A stretch of DNA of 9,633 nucleotides from Gammaproteobacteria bacterium (GCA_013214885.1 JABSRS010000108.1:1-9633), one strand, 5' to 3'. Positions 1 to 6,710 are shown, numbered from the stretch's first letter. Program-made: numbers and translations. Notes: generated by a model from the letters alone, not told the origin.

Positions 1-681
1 CGGTGCAATTTTGTGGAAGCCCATCCGCAGATCCAGTGATGGGCCAACCCACTCAAGTGCATCAATTATGTTGCGTTCTAAGGCTATGTATAACTCACTG
101 GCAGGAATATTGGTTGGTTTAACGCCAAGCTCAGCAAGTACTTCACCAGCAAACCCTGGAATTCGCATTTTTAAGCCTTTAAGATCCTCGGTCGTATTTA
201 TTTCCTTTTTAAACCACCCTCCCATTTGGTTACCTGTATTACCGCCTGGAAATGACAACATATTGTGACGTGAAAATACTTTTGCCATGAGTTCCATGCC
301 GCCACCATAATAGAACCAAGCGTAGCTTTCTGAAGCGATCATCCCAAAAGGCATCGTGGTGAAAAATATTGTATTAATGTCTTTTTCTTTCCAATAATAT
401 GCCGCAGAATGCCCCATCTGATACTGACCCGCTTTAACCATGTCAAAAATACCAAGTGGCGCTTTATGCTTGTTTTTAGAGTGAATTTTGATAATTAAGC
501 GACCATCAGACATTTCCTTAACCATTTTTGCCATATTTCTGGTGGTATCACCAAATATAGGGGAATTGGTTGGCCACGATTCTGCTAATTTCCAGCGATA
601 GACCTTCTTGGCTGCGAATGCTTCCTGACTGTAAATGGCTAAAATGAGTAGAGATGCCAAAATTAAGATAATATTTTTCAT
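1..681 (-). CDS. dctP: TRAP transporter solute-binding protein, DctP/TakP type (partial, C-terminus outside window)
   Basis: This is a periplasmic receptor of a tripartite ATP-independent periplasmic (TRAP) transporter, which hands an organic acid, usually a carboxylate, to a DctQM membrane pair. The 227 codons present begin at the ATG at 681 and run off the left edge without a stop. Seen: a signal peptide, residues 1-23, ending EAFA; an N-terminal lobe with WKLAESWP and a GRL..KIHS strand; the family signature LKGLKMRIPG around residue 173, whose Arg is the carboxylate-binding residue in this family; then SELYIALERNIIDALEWVGP. The EWVGP..D string resembles the TakP/2-oxoacid subgroup, but the substrate cannot be assigned. 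About a third of the usual ~360 residues is missing because of the window edge. An AGGAG ribosome-binding site lies near 695-700. The dctQM genes would be expected to the left. Confidence 0.93.
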   Translation of the reverse strand, partial: MKNIILILASLLILAIYSQEAFAAKKVYRWKLAESWPTNSPIFGDTTRNMAKMVKEMSDGRLIIKIHSKNKHKAPLGIFDMVKAGQYQMGHSAAYYWKEKDINTIFFTTMPFGMIASESYAWFYYGGGMELMAKVFSRHNMLSFPGGNTGNQMGGWFKKEINTTEDLKGLKMRIPGFAGEVLAELGVKPTNIPASELYIALERNIIDALEWVGPSLDLRMGFHKIAP

Positions 682-694
682 TATTCTTCTAACG

Positions 695-700
695 CTCCTT
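695..700 (-). promoter_or_regulatory. Ribosome-binding site of the TRAP receptor gene
   Basis: The minus strand reads AAGGAG, about 13 bases before the ATG at 681. The spacing is longer than optimal, but it is the only good Shine-Dalgarno match and there is no nearer in-frame start. Confidence 0.6.
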
Positions 701-802
701 TTGCATTGGGATAACATAAAAGTATAAGAATGAGCGTTAAAAGGCAACTATGAGCTGGGTTTTTTCAGTAAAATTACGCATTTATACCTAGTGAAATTGG
801 TA

Positions 803-1768
803 CTAATAGCGTGATTTACACCAAAGCTGCTGTTGGTCTGCTGAAAAGTAGCTCCAAGCAATAAAACGACTTACTTTATTGCCTTGCGCCATGTCAACAA
901 CCTTTACTTGCTCGACATTTAGCTGTTTTAAAAATTTCTTTAATGGCGCAATATTATCGCCTTTTGACACTAGTGAACTAAACCATAATACTTGATGACG
1001 ATAGTCTTGGCTTTCTTTGATCATGTTACGAATAAAGGTTAATTCACCACCTTTGCACCATAATTCTGCTTTTTGACCACCAAAATTAAGCTTAGTTTGC
1101 TTGTCACCTTTGCCTAAATTATTCCATTTTCGCATCGACCCTTTGGTCGCTTGCGCTAATGATTCATGAAACGGTGGATTAGACATGGTTAAATCAAAGT
1201 ACTCGTCAGCTTTAATTATGCCATTAAAGAATTGTTGAGCATTGTGTTGTAGCCGACACTTTATTTTTGAGCTTAGCCCTTTATTTGATTTAATAATTTG
1301 GTTGGCGACATCAATAGAAATTGGGTCGATATCACTGGCGACATATGACCAATCATAACTACGTTGTCCTAACAATGGATAAATGCAACTTGCACCAGTG
1401 CCGATATCTAACACCGATACTTTGTTTCCTTTAGGAGTCTTTCCGCTATTGGTTAGCTTAAGTAAATCATTTAAGTAATGAATATAATCGACGCGCCCAG
1501 GGATTGGCGGGCACAAATAGCCATCAGGAATATCCCAAAAATCGATGCAATAATGGTGCTTTAATAAAGCGCGGTTCAATGTTTTTACCGCGTTAGGATC
1601 CGAAAAATCGATTGATTGATTACCGTATTTATTTTCACTAACAAAGCCGCTAAGTTGTGGCGTTGCCTGGCACAACTTGGCGAAATCATAATTTGAGTTA
1701 TGACGATTGCTTGGGTGGAGTAAATCTTTACTAGTCGGTTTCGATTTCTTTGAATTACTTTGTGCCAA
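803..1768 (-). CDS. rlmF: 23S rRNA (adenine(1618)-N(6))-methyltransferase RlmF
   Basis: RlmF (YbiN) methylates N6 of A1618 in 23S rRNA using S-adenosylmethionine. Counting from the TTG at 1768 the protein has 321 residues, close to the ~308 of E. coli. Seen: the family N-terminal LHPSNRH (17-23); IPDGYLCPPIPGRVDYIHYL (80-99); the SAM-binding DIGTGASCIYPL (from 121); the N6-adenine methyltransferase motif NPPFHES (from 197); and C-terminal GGELTFI and SRFIAW blocks. It overlaps the end of the upstream DUF2947 gene, so the two are probably translationally coupled. The start is uncertain. A GTG at 1810 would add 14 residues that look like out-of-frame reading of the DUF2947 end. The TTG, preceded by a weak GGGA, gives a more family-like N-terminus. 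There is no ATG in the usable region. Confidence 0.95.
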   Translation of the reverse strand: MAQSNSKKSKPTSKDLLHPSNRHNSNYDFAKLCQATPQLSGFVSENKYGNQSIDFSDPNAVKTLNRALLKHHYCIDFWDIPDGYLCPPIPGRVDYIHYLNDLLKLTNSGKTPKGNKVSVLDIGTGASCIYPLLGQRSYDWSYVASDIDPISIDVANQIIKSNKGLSSKIKCRLQHNAQQFFNGIIKADEYFDLTMSNPPFHESLAQATKGSMRKWNNLGKGDKQTKLNFGGQKAELWCKGGELTFIRNMIKESQDYRHQVLWFSSLVSKGDNIAPLKKFLKQLNVEQVKVVDMAQGNKVSRFIAWSYFSADQQQLWCKSRY

Positions 1769-2225
1769 TTCTAAATGTCCCGTTAGATAAAAACTGCACG
1801 ACTTGGTCACGTTTTTTACCGATTAATAAGGGTCCATCATCCATAAATAGAAAGTTTTTCCAACAGCGTTTGAATACACCCCAGTTCGTTTCAATCACCT
1901 GATGGCGGTCATTGCAATAATAGATGGTAGTGTTATTTGCCCAGTCCAAATGATTAAGGATTAGCTCTGGCAAATCGAGGTTATCACTATCCCATATTGT
2001 TTCCCAGTTGCCTTGATCTGACCAGGTGTTTGGATTAAAAGCCCAATCACCTTTTTTAAAAAAATCAGGATGATCAACTTGATTGCTAATAGAACCATTC
2101 CACAAAGTCGTAGCGCGAGGCGATGTCATTGGTTTGATTAATTCACTATCCTCTGTGCTGATGGGAAGTGATTGGTGTCTGAACACCCAAGATTTTTTGT
2201 GCTGATCTAACGGAATATATGGCAT
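1755..2225 (-). CDS. DUF2947 family protein
   Basis: This is a 156-residue soluble protein of unknown function that I recognise as DUF2947, a family I associate with Shewanella, Vibrio and relatives. The N-terminal IPLDQHKKSWVFRHQSLP, a central HPDFFKKGDW, and the C-terminal FLFMDDGPLLIGK followed by QFLSNGTFRIG are typical. It is notably rich in tryptophan: nine of 156 residues, at 13, 42, 61, 68, 74, 78, 95, 115 and 122. No signal peptide, membrane segment or catalytic motif is visible. Its stop lies inside the start region of rlmF, so it heads a two-gene transcript. The coupling could hint at a role near ribosome modification, but that is inference. The ATG at 2225 lacks a Shine-Dalgarno; a second ATG five bases upstream is out of frame. 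Confidence 0.85.
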   Translation of the reverse strand: MPYIPLDQHKKSWVFRHQSLPISTEDSELIKPMTSPRATTLWNGSISNQVDHPDFFKKGDWAFNPNTWSDQGNWETIWDSDNLDLPELILNHLDWANNTTIYYCNDRHQVIETNWGVFKRCWKNFLFMDDGPLLIGKKRDQVVQFLSNGTFRIGTK

Positions 2226-2256
2226 GACATGACCGAGGTTAAGAATAATAAGGGGG

Positions 2257-2265
2257 ATTATACCA
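2257..2265 (-). promoter_or_regulatory. Extended -10 promoter for DUF2947-rlmF
   Basis: The minus strand reads TGGTATAAT: a perfect TATAAT preceded by TGN, the extended -10 motif. It starts just after the transglycosylase stop codon and would give an mRNA start near 2250 and a leader of about 25 bases. There is no good -35 at 17 bp (TATCGC), which extended -10 promoters can tolerate. It implies that the DUF2947-rlmF pair is transcribed independently of the gene upstream. Confidence 0.5.
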
Positions 2266-2270
2266 AGTTT

Positions 2271-2870
2271 TTATTGGATGCGATAACGTCGATGGAGTAT
2301 TTCAACTCGTTTAACATAGGCTTGTGTTTCTGGATACGGCGGTATGCCATTGTATTTATTGACCGTTGTTGGCCCAGCGTTGTATGCGGCTGTCGCAAGT
2401 TTGATATTGCCTTTATATTGCTTGATTAGATTGGCTAAATATCGGGTGCCGCCATCAATGTTTTGTTTAACCAAGTATGGCAGTTTAACTCCGAGCGACC
2501 GTGCAGTTTCAGGCATTAGTTGCATTAACCCAATCGCTCCTACTTTTGATACTGCATTGGATTTAAATGAAGACTCAGCATGAATAACAGCTTTAATAAG
2601 TGCTGGATCTATCTGGTGTGCTTTGCTGGCTTGAATAATTTCGTCATGATATTTGTTGCGGTACAAGGCTATATTATGCCAGTTAACGCTAGAGTTAACC
2701 TGACAGGCAAAGCAATCATAATTCAGCGTGATGAACTTCCTATTTAGCGGTTTCTTGTCACTATAGGCAATAGTACCATCGGCCTTGGTATAGCTGTAAA
2801 CATTGACCTTACCATTGTTAGCATTGGCAGGAATGGCGATGAGTAAAGTACAAAAAATAATGAATTTCAT
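2271..2870 (-). CDS. Exported lytic transglycosylase, SLT domain with N-terminal DUF4124-like segment
   Basis: This 199-residue enzyme should cleave the MurNAc-GlcNAc bond of peptidoglycan with formation of 1,6-anhydro-MurNAc, in the periplasm. Seen: a signal peptide, residues 1-17, ending ANA; a DUF4124-like strand pair YSYTKADGTIAYSDKKP (25-41); then an SLT (Slt70-like, GH23) domain from about 75. The domain has catalytic Glu99 in HAESSF, GLMQLMPETA (114-123), and AAYNAGP (161-167). C53 and C56 form a possible CXXC pair. C7 sits inside the hydrophobic core without a lipobox, so a soluble rather than lipid-anchored protein is likely. It is short for the group but complete. The start ATG is well placed before the signal peptide, although the Shine-Dalgarno is weak. 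A Fur-box-like palindrome lies 18-36 bases upstream. Confidence 0.92.
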   Translation of the reverse strand: MKFIIFCTLLIAIPANANNGKVNVYSYTKADGTIAYSDKKPLNRKFITLNYDCFACQVNSSVNWHNIALYRNKYHDEIIQASKAHQIDPALIKAVIHAESSFKSNAVSKVGAIGLMQLMPETARSLGVKLPYLVKQNIDGGTRYLANLIKQYKGNIKLATAAYNAGPTTVNKYNGIPPYPETQAYVKRVEILHRRYRIQ

Positions 2871-2887
2871 TCGGCGATAATTTCGTT

Positions 2888-2906
2888 AATGATTTAAATC
2901 ATTATC
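2888..2906. promoter_or_regulatory. Fur-box-like palindrome upstream of the lytic transglycosylase
   Basis: AATGATTTAAATCATTATC matches 14 of 19 positions of the classical Fur consensus by hand count, and AATGATTTAAATCATT (2888-2903) is a perfect palindrome. On the minus strand it overlaps a plausible -10 (GATAAT) with a poor -35 (TTGTTT) 16 bp upstream, the usual place for a repressor site. The region is very A+T rich, so chance matches are not rare. Confidence 0.35.
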
Positions 2907-3254
2907 ATTGTTTTAATAAAAAAAACAAATTATTTGTATTTTAGATCCCAACCAAGAGGCAGTTAAAATCGACAATGTTAACAGTGTGTTAACGCTTTTG
3001 TGTTTGGTTATTATTAAGGTTTACTAAATTATTAATTGCTAATTCACGGGTGATCAGGGTAAAACTTCAGTTTGAAACTGTTGTTTAAAAAGCCGAATCT
3101 AGTGGTTAATTCAAGCTCATTGCTAATGTCGACGTTTTAAGTGGCCACTTGGTCTTTCTGCTAGGTGTCTGGTTGTACCTGCTTGATAATTGAGCTATAA
3201 ATCAGCAGTGTGCTCACAGTAGCATATAAACAAATCCTTAATTCTAATATTAAC

Positions 3255-3260
3255 AAGGTG
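3255..3260 (+). promoter_or_regulatory. Ribosome-binding site of the lipase
   Basis: AAGGTG lies five bases before the ATG at 3266 and decides the start. The signal peptide begins directly from it. Confidence 0.7.
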
Positions 3261-3265
3261 ACAAA

Positions 3266-4249
3266 ATGATTAAGAAAATTGTAATAATCGTGTCTGTATT
3301 TTCGATGCTGGCATTCGTAACGCCAGTTAAGGCTGATACTTCGGGAGATACCACGTATCCATTAGTGCTAGTACATGGTCTTTCTGGCTTTGATAGTGCA
3401 CTTGCTGATTATTTTTATGGTGTTAAAGGAGCACTTGCTCAGGTTGGGCAAAATGATGTTTACACCCCTCAAATTACTGGATATGAAAATAGTGAAGTTC
3501 GAGGTGAACAGCTTTTAACTTATTTAGAAGAACTTAGAGCTGTATCAGGCGTCCAAAAGTTTAACCTTATTGGTCACTCCCAAGGTGGCTTAGATGCACG
3601 TTATGTTGCGTCCGTTCGTCCTGATTTAGTTGCCTCCGTCACTTCAGTGGGGTCACCGCATTTCGGGTCTGGTACAGCCGATTTGATCAAAGATTCTCCG
3701 CTAGAAGGGATTACTATCGGCATAGGTAATGCGGTAGGTGCTTTTTTAGCAGCGATAACGGGCGATAGTTCGCAGCAGTCAAATGCCATGGGATCACTTG
3801 AGGCACTTAACTCACAAGATGCTGCTATTTTTAATAGTAAATACCCAGAAGGACTGCGCAATGGATCATGTCAGGAAACGCCATACTACAATGCGGGTTC
3901 ATGGTGGTGGTCAAACTGGATATACGACTACTCGGTTAATGATGGTGATCATAACGTCAATGGCGTTGCTTATTACTCTTGGAGCGGGACATATAATCCA
4001 TTTTCTGATTCTAATGTTCTAGATTTAGCCGATGGACTATTATCGGTAACGTACTGGACTATCAACGAAGAAAATGATGGATTAGTAGGTCGTTGTTCTA
4101 GTCACCTTGGGCAAGTTATTCGCGACAATTACACCATGAACCACGCCGATGAAATTAATGGCATGTTTGGACTGCGCGGACTATGGAGTGCCAATCCATT
4201 ACAGCTTTATAAAGAGCACGCTCGACGTCTTAAGTCTGCTGGTTTATAA
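3266..4249 (+). CDS. lipA: Secreted triacylglycerol lipase, Pseudomonas-type family I
   Basis: This is an exported alpha/beta-hydrolase that splits triacylglycerols (LipA here means lipase, not lipoyl synthase). Of 327 residues, 1-23 are a signal peptide ending VKA. Seen: the oxyanion loop VHGLSGFD (36-43); SEVRGEQLL; the nucleophile elbow GHSQG with Ser105; acid Asp271 in NDGLVGRC; His293 in MNHADE. By alignment from memory with P. aeruginosa lipase, Asp253 and Asp295 are the calcium ligands, and Cys202 and Cys277 form the disulfide. The C-terminus HARRLKSAGL is also typical. Unusual is a Trp- and Asp-rich insertion of about 22 residues at 205-230, between Cys202 and NGVAYYSWSG. The next gene, 9 bp downstream, is the dedicated foldase, which fits folding in the periplasm before type II secretion; secretion genes are not in the window. 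Confidence 0.95.
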   Translation: MIKKIVIIVSVFSMLAFVTPVKADTSGDTTYPLVLVHGLSGFDSALADYFYGVKGALAQVGQNDVYTPQITGYENSEVRGEQLLTYLEELRAVSGVQKFNLIGHSQGGLDARYVASVRPDLVASVTSVGSPHFGSGTADLIKDSPLEGITIGIGNAVGAFLAAITGDSSQQSNAMGSLEALNSQDAAIFNSKYPEGLRNGSCQETPYYNAGSWWWSNWIYDYSVNDGDHNVNGVAYYSWSGTYNPFSDSNVLDLADGLLSVTYWTINEENDGLVGRCSSHLGQVIRDNYTMNHADEINGMFGLRGLWSANPLQLYKEHARRLKSAGL

Positions 4250-4258
4250 GGGGGAACT

Positions 4259-5293
4259 TTGAATATTAACCGCTTAATTCTTTGTGGTTTGACTTCGGTT
4301 GCGTTGCTAATTGTTGGAACGCAGCTGAGTTTATTTAAACCGCTGATTATAAAAAACGCCAATATTGAGCCCTCCGCTGATGCGCTTAGTACTGAGCAGC
4401 TGACAGCAATTGTTGAGCAACGAACCTCAACTAGTGCGCTCGTGCCTACGGCATTAAAACTTCCTGCTTCGTTACAACATTCAAATTTACCATTATTACT
4501 TGATATGTATGACGATGGCTCGCTAGTCATTAATATAAAAATTCTTCACTTATTTGATTTTTACTTATCAGCGTTAGGGGAGGAACAGCTTGAGCAGGTG
4601 GTTACTCGAATTAAGCAAAGTCTTAATCAGCAACTAAAACCAACAGCTTTGACCCAATCTTTAGCTATTTTATCGGGCTACTTAGCTTATCTAAATGACA
4701 TCACTAAGCTTAAAAAACAGGTTAACCAGCAAGATACTGGTGAATATCGCCTCGACAGCGTAATTAATGCCCATCATCAAATTAATGATTTGCGAGAATT
4801 GCATTTATCGAATGAAGTGATTGCTGCATTTTTTGCAAAATCAGATGCCTATGAAAGCTACATGCTCGAGCAAGCTAGTATTTCGCAGCGTATTGAATTA
4901 AACCCTGAGCAAAAGCAAAGGGCACAACAATTACTTAATCAAAGAGTACCATCTTGGATTATTGAGCAGCAGCAACGTGCCAACCATTTAAATAAATACC
5001 GGGTTCAATACCAGCAGTTACTGAGTAATGGTGCAGATGAACAACAATTGCAGCAATTGGCATTAGATGAATTTTCTGAAGAATCAGCGCTGCGGTTGCA
5101 ACAATTAGCTCAAGATCGATCTCAATGGCAGCAGCGACTAAGTCAATATCGGGGGCAGCTAGATATCATTATCAGTATGGCGTTGGGTAGTAGTGAGAGT
5201 GTTATTGAAATTGAGTTGTTACGAGCACAATATTTCAATCTACTAGAAATTAAACGGGTAAAAGCCTTAGATAGTATATACTTAGCAAACTGA
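4259..5293 (+). CDS. lifO: Lipase-specific foldase (Lif), membrane-anchored steric chaperone
   Basis: This inner-membrane-anchored periplasmic chaperone folds the lipase encoded just upstream. It is 344 residues, normal for Lif. Residues 6-26 form the N-terminal membrane anchor. A variable linker follows to about 64, then mini-domain 1 with LPASLQ (68-73) and the Lif signature region LHLFDFYLSALGEE (96-109), then a long helical, Gln-rich extension to the second mini-domain near 280-344. The signature is usually given as RXXFDY(F/C)L(S/T)A. Here the Arg position is Leu96 and the Tyr is Phe101, while FD, LSA and GEE are kept. The start is a TTG at 4259, supported by AAGGGGG shortly before it and by the anchor beginning there; no in-frame ATG or GTG is near. 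The gap to the lipase stop is 9 bp, so the genes are co-transcribed. Confidence 0.93.
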   Translation: MNINRLILCGLTSVALLIVGTQLSLFKPLIIKNANIEPSADALSTEQLTAIVEQRTSTSALVPTALKLPASLQHSNLPLLLDMYDDGSLVINIKILHLFDFYLSALGEEQLEQVVTRIKQSLNQQLKPTALTQSLAILSGYLAYLNDITKLKKQVNQQDTGEYRLDSVINAHHQINDLRELHLSNEVIAAFFAKSDAYESYMLEQASISQRIELNPEQKQRAQQLLNQRVPSWIIEQQQRANHLNKYRVQYQQLLSNGADEQQLQQLALDEFSEESALRLQQLAQDRSQWQQRLSQYRGQLDIIISMALGSSESVIEIELLRAQYFNLLEIKRVKALDSIYLAN

Positions 5294-5325
5294 CTTAGGT
5301 TGTTATTTATGAAAAGGAATTATTG

Positions 5326-5931
5326 GTGAAAGGGATTATTTGCAGTTGGAATGAAAAGAAAGGATTTGGCTTTATTAAACCCGAATTATCCAATATTCAT
5401 CAGTATTTTTTTCACGTATCAAAAGTTCACAGTGCTCGTCAGGCGATTAAACTGAATGCTCAAGTGACGTTTGATATTGAAAAAACCAATAAAATGACTA
5501 AGCAGGGGGATCCTAAATTAGCGGCTAAAAACGTCGTTATCATTGGTGCGTCTACTGCTACAGCCACGCTTAAGTTAATTGCAATTTATAGCGGTTTACC
5601 GATGTTGCTACTGTCCAAGTGGCTGTGGTTCGCCCCCTTAGTTTTTGCCTATTATTGTTTAATCAGTCTGATTACTTTTTTTAGTTACGCGCTGGATAAG
5701 TCAAAGGCACTGCAGGGGCAATGGCGGATCCCAGAATCAACATTGCATTTACTTGAATTACTCGGTGGTTGGCCTGGGGCTATGGCTGCGCAGCGAGTCT
5801 TTCGGCATAAAATTAGAAAAACCAGCTATCAAATAACATTTTGGTTGATTGTTTGCGTTCACCTGATCGTGACGATAGATGCACTTTGGCTAAACAATAC
5901 CTTATTAGCGCGATTGAGTAATATACTCTAA
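5326..5931 (+). CDS. Cold-shock-domain / DUF1294 membrane protein
   Basis: This is a two-part protein of 201 residues. The N-terminal 1-70 is a cold-shock (OB-fold) nucleic-acid-binding domain with RNP1-like KGFGFI (12-17) and RNP2-like YFFHVS (27-32). A linker leads to DUF1294, a membrane module with hydrophobic segments near 80-96, 100-122 and 169-189. DUF1294 carries the family's cytoplasmic-loop signature: ALDKSKA, W-R-I-P-E, LLGGWPGA and RHKIRKTSY. It may tether an RNA- or DNA-binding domain to the membrane; the function of this family is not known. I chose GTG at 5326 because AAGGA (5314-5318) is seven bases before it; a TTG one codon earlier would be too close. It starts 32 bp after the foldase with no terminator between, so it may be read from the lipase transcript. 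Its last 27 bases overlap the sirtuin gene on the other strand. Confidence 0.88.
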   Translation: MKGIICSWNEKKGFGFIKPELSNIHQYFFHVSKVHSARQAIKLNAQVTFDIEKTNKMTKQGDPKLAAKNVVIIGASTATATLKLIAIYSGLPMLLLSKWLWFAPLVFAYYCLISLITFFSYALDKSKALQGQWRIPESTLHLLELLGGWPGAMAAQRVFRHKIRKTSYQITFWLIVCVHLIVTIDALWLNNTLLARLSNIL

Positions 5932-6621
5932 AGCGGTCATTTGGTGATATGTCACTTTTTGATACGCTATTTTTACGGGAGCAGGGTCGACAATTTCAAT
6001 TTCGATGTTATTAGTAATGGCTATCTCGAGAGCCATTTGGGTTATATTGACACTAAAGGAGGTGCCGATAAAAACAATCTTTGTTGCCTCTTGCATCCGT
6101 TGTTGTGCCTGTTCTATTCGATAAAGAGCTGTGTAGTATTCATCAAAGAGTAAAACAAAAGGTTTCAATGATTGGTTGAGCTGTGGTCGTTGCTCAATAT
6201 TAAATATTTGAAATAACGACTGAGTTAAATTTTCCTCATCGACATCATCCCATGGGGTTGTGATGACTGAAACATCCTCACCTTGTTGGTGATAAACAGT
6301 CATTTGATCTAGCCTGCCATGAATAGCAATGTGATTTTTGTTGCCAGCCTTACCGTCTAAGCCATCAATATTTTGGGTAATTAAGTTTTTGTCACTAAGC
6401 CAATAATGAACCTCGTTAGGACCATTATTGCGATAGGTTGCAAAGCGCTCGTAGTACCAGCGCAAAAACTGATCAGGGTGATGCTGATACATCTGGCGGG
6501 TTGCCATTTCTTGCGGCGTGTAGTTTTTACTGCCAATGGTCCAAAAACCGTCTCGTCCCCGAAAGGTTGGGATCCCGCTTTGGGCACTGACACCAGCACC
6601 TGTGATATAGAGGGTACTCAT
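5905..6621 (-). CDS. Sir2-family (sirtuin) NAD-dependent protein lacking zinc-binding cysteines
   Basis: This is a Sir2-fold protein, expected to remove acyl groups from lysines or transfer ADP-ribose using NAD. Counting from the ATG at 6621 it has 238 residues. Seen: the NAD-binding GAGVSAQSGIPTFRG (8-22); the catalytic TQNIDGLD (82-89); the general-base His101 in IHGR; FVLLFDEYY, equivalent to the canonical VVxFGE; GTSFSVN (186-192); and a C-terminal IEIVDP strand. The Rossmann core and active site look intact. The protein contains no cysteine, so the four-Cys zinc module between HG and the VVxFGE block is absent, replaced by an acidic loop (TPWDDVDEEN). An ATG five codons earlier (6636) is possible, but GAGAA precedes only the chosen start. 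The gene is divergent from the SpoIIAA-like gene, and its 3' end overlaps the CSD-DUF1294 gene. The substrate is unknown. Confidence 0.9.
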   Translation of the reverse strand: MSTLYITGAGVSAQSGIPTFRGRDGFWTIGSKNYTPQEMATRQMYQHHPDQFLRWYYERFATYRNNGPNEVHYWLSDKNLITQNIDGLDGKAGNKNHIAIHGRLDQMTVYHQQGEDVSVITTPWDDVDEENLTQSLFQIFNIEQRPQLNQSLKPFVLLFDEYYTALYRIEQAQQRMQEATKIVFIGTSFSVNITQMALEIAITNNIEIEIVDPAPVKIAYQKVTYHQMTALEYITQSR

Positions 6622-6634
6622 TGTTTTCTCGAAC

Positions 6635-6652
6635 ATTATTAATATTAATAAT
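6635..6652. repeat. 18-bp perfect A/T palindrome at the sirtuin 5' side
   Basis: ATTATTAATATTAATAAT reads identically on both strands and contains only A and T. It lies 14-31 bases before the chosen sirtuin start, in the divergent region shared with the SpoIIAA-like gene. It could be an operator or a promoter/UP element, but such palindromes also arise by chance in A+T-rich DNA. Confidence 0.4.
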
Positions 6653-6710
6653 GATTTTAGCAGGATATTAGCGTTTAATGGAGATATTGGTATTAAATGG
6701 GGGTTATAAA

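Larger units (their letters stand above)
2871..3265. other. Divergent intergenic region between transglycosylase and lipase
   Basis: There is no gene in these 395 bases. They contain the Fur-like site at 2888-2906; two GTTAAC hexamers 11 bp apart at 2977-2982 and 2988-2993, one helical turn, as for paired operator half-sites; and a perfect palindrome CAGTTT-G-AAACTG at 3068-3080. A weak candidate lipase promoter is TTGTAC (3173-3178), 17 bp, TATAAA (3196-3201). The size and palindromes suggest a regulated promoter for the lipase, but no regulator can be named. Confidence 0.45.

Noticed and set aside
11..268. Plus-strand open frame opposite the TRAP receptor
   Set aside because: It is a shadow of the clearly coding minus strand, with no ribosome-binding site and no recognisable protein features. 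The same applies to the plus-strand frames at 2229-2429, 2344-2583, 7280-7639, 7617-7832, 8170-8418 and 9001-9192, and to the minus-strand frames at 3601-3861, 4207-4530 and 6381-6599.
690..780. Sigma-54 (-24/-12) promoter for the TRAP receptor
   Set aside because: A TTGC is present on the minus strand, but the GG of the -24 element is missing at the required distance.
786..803. Terminator hairpin after rlmF (TACC...GGTA)
   Set aside because: The stem is only about four base pairs and no U-tract follows on the minus strand.
1769..1810. Longer rlmF start at GTG 1810
   Set aside because: The extra 14 residues lie wholly inside the DUF2947 gene, have no ribosome-binding site and do not resemble RlmF N-termini. 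The TTG at 1768 is preferred, though not proven.
5323..5325. TTG start for the CSD-DUF1294 gene
   Set aside because: It is only four bases from the AAGGA ribosome-binding site. The adjacent GTG at 5326 has normal spacing.
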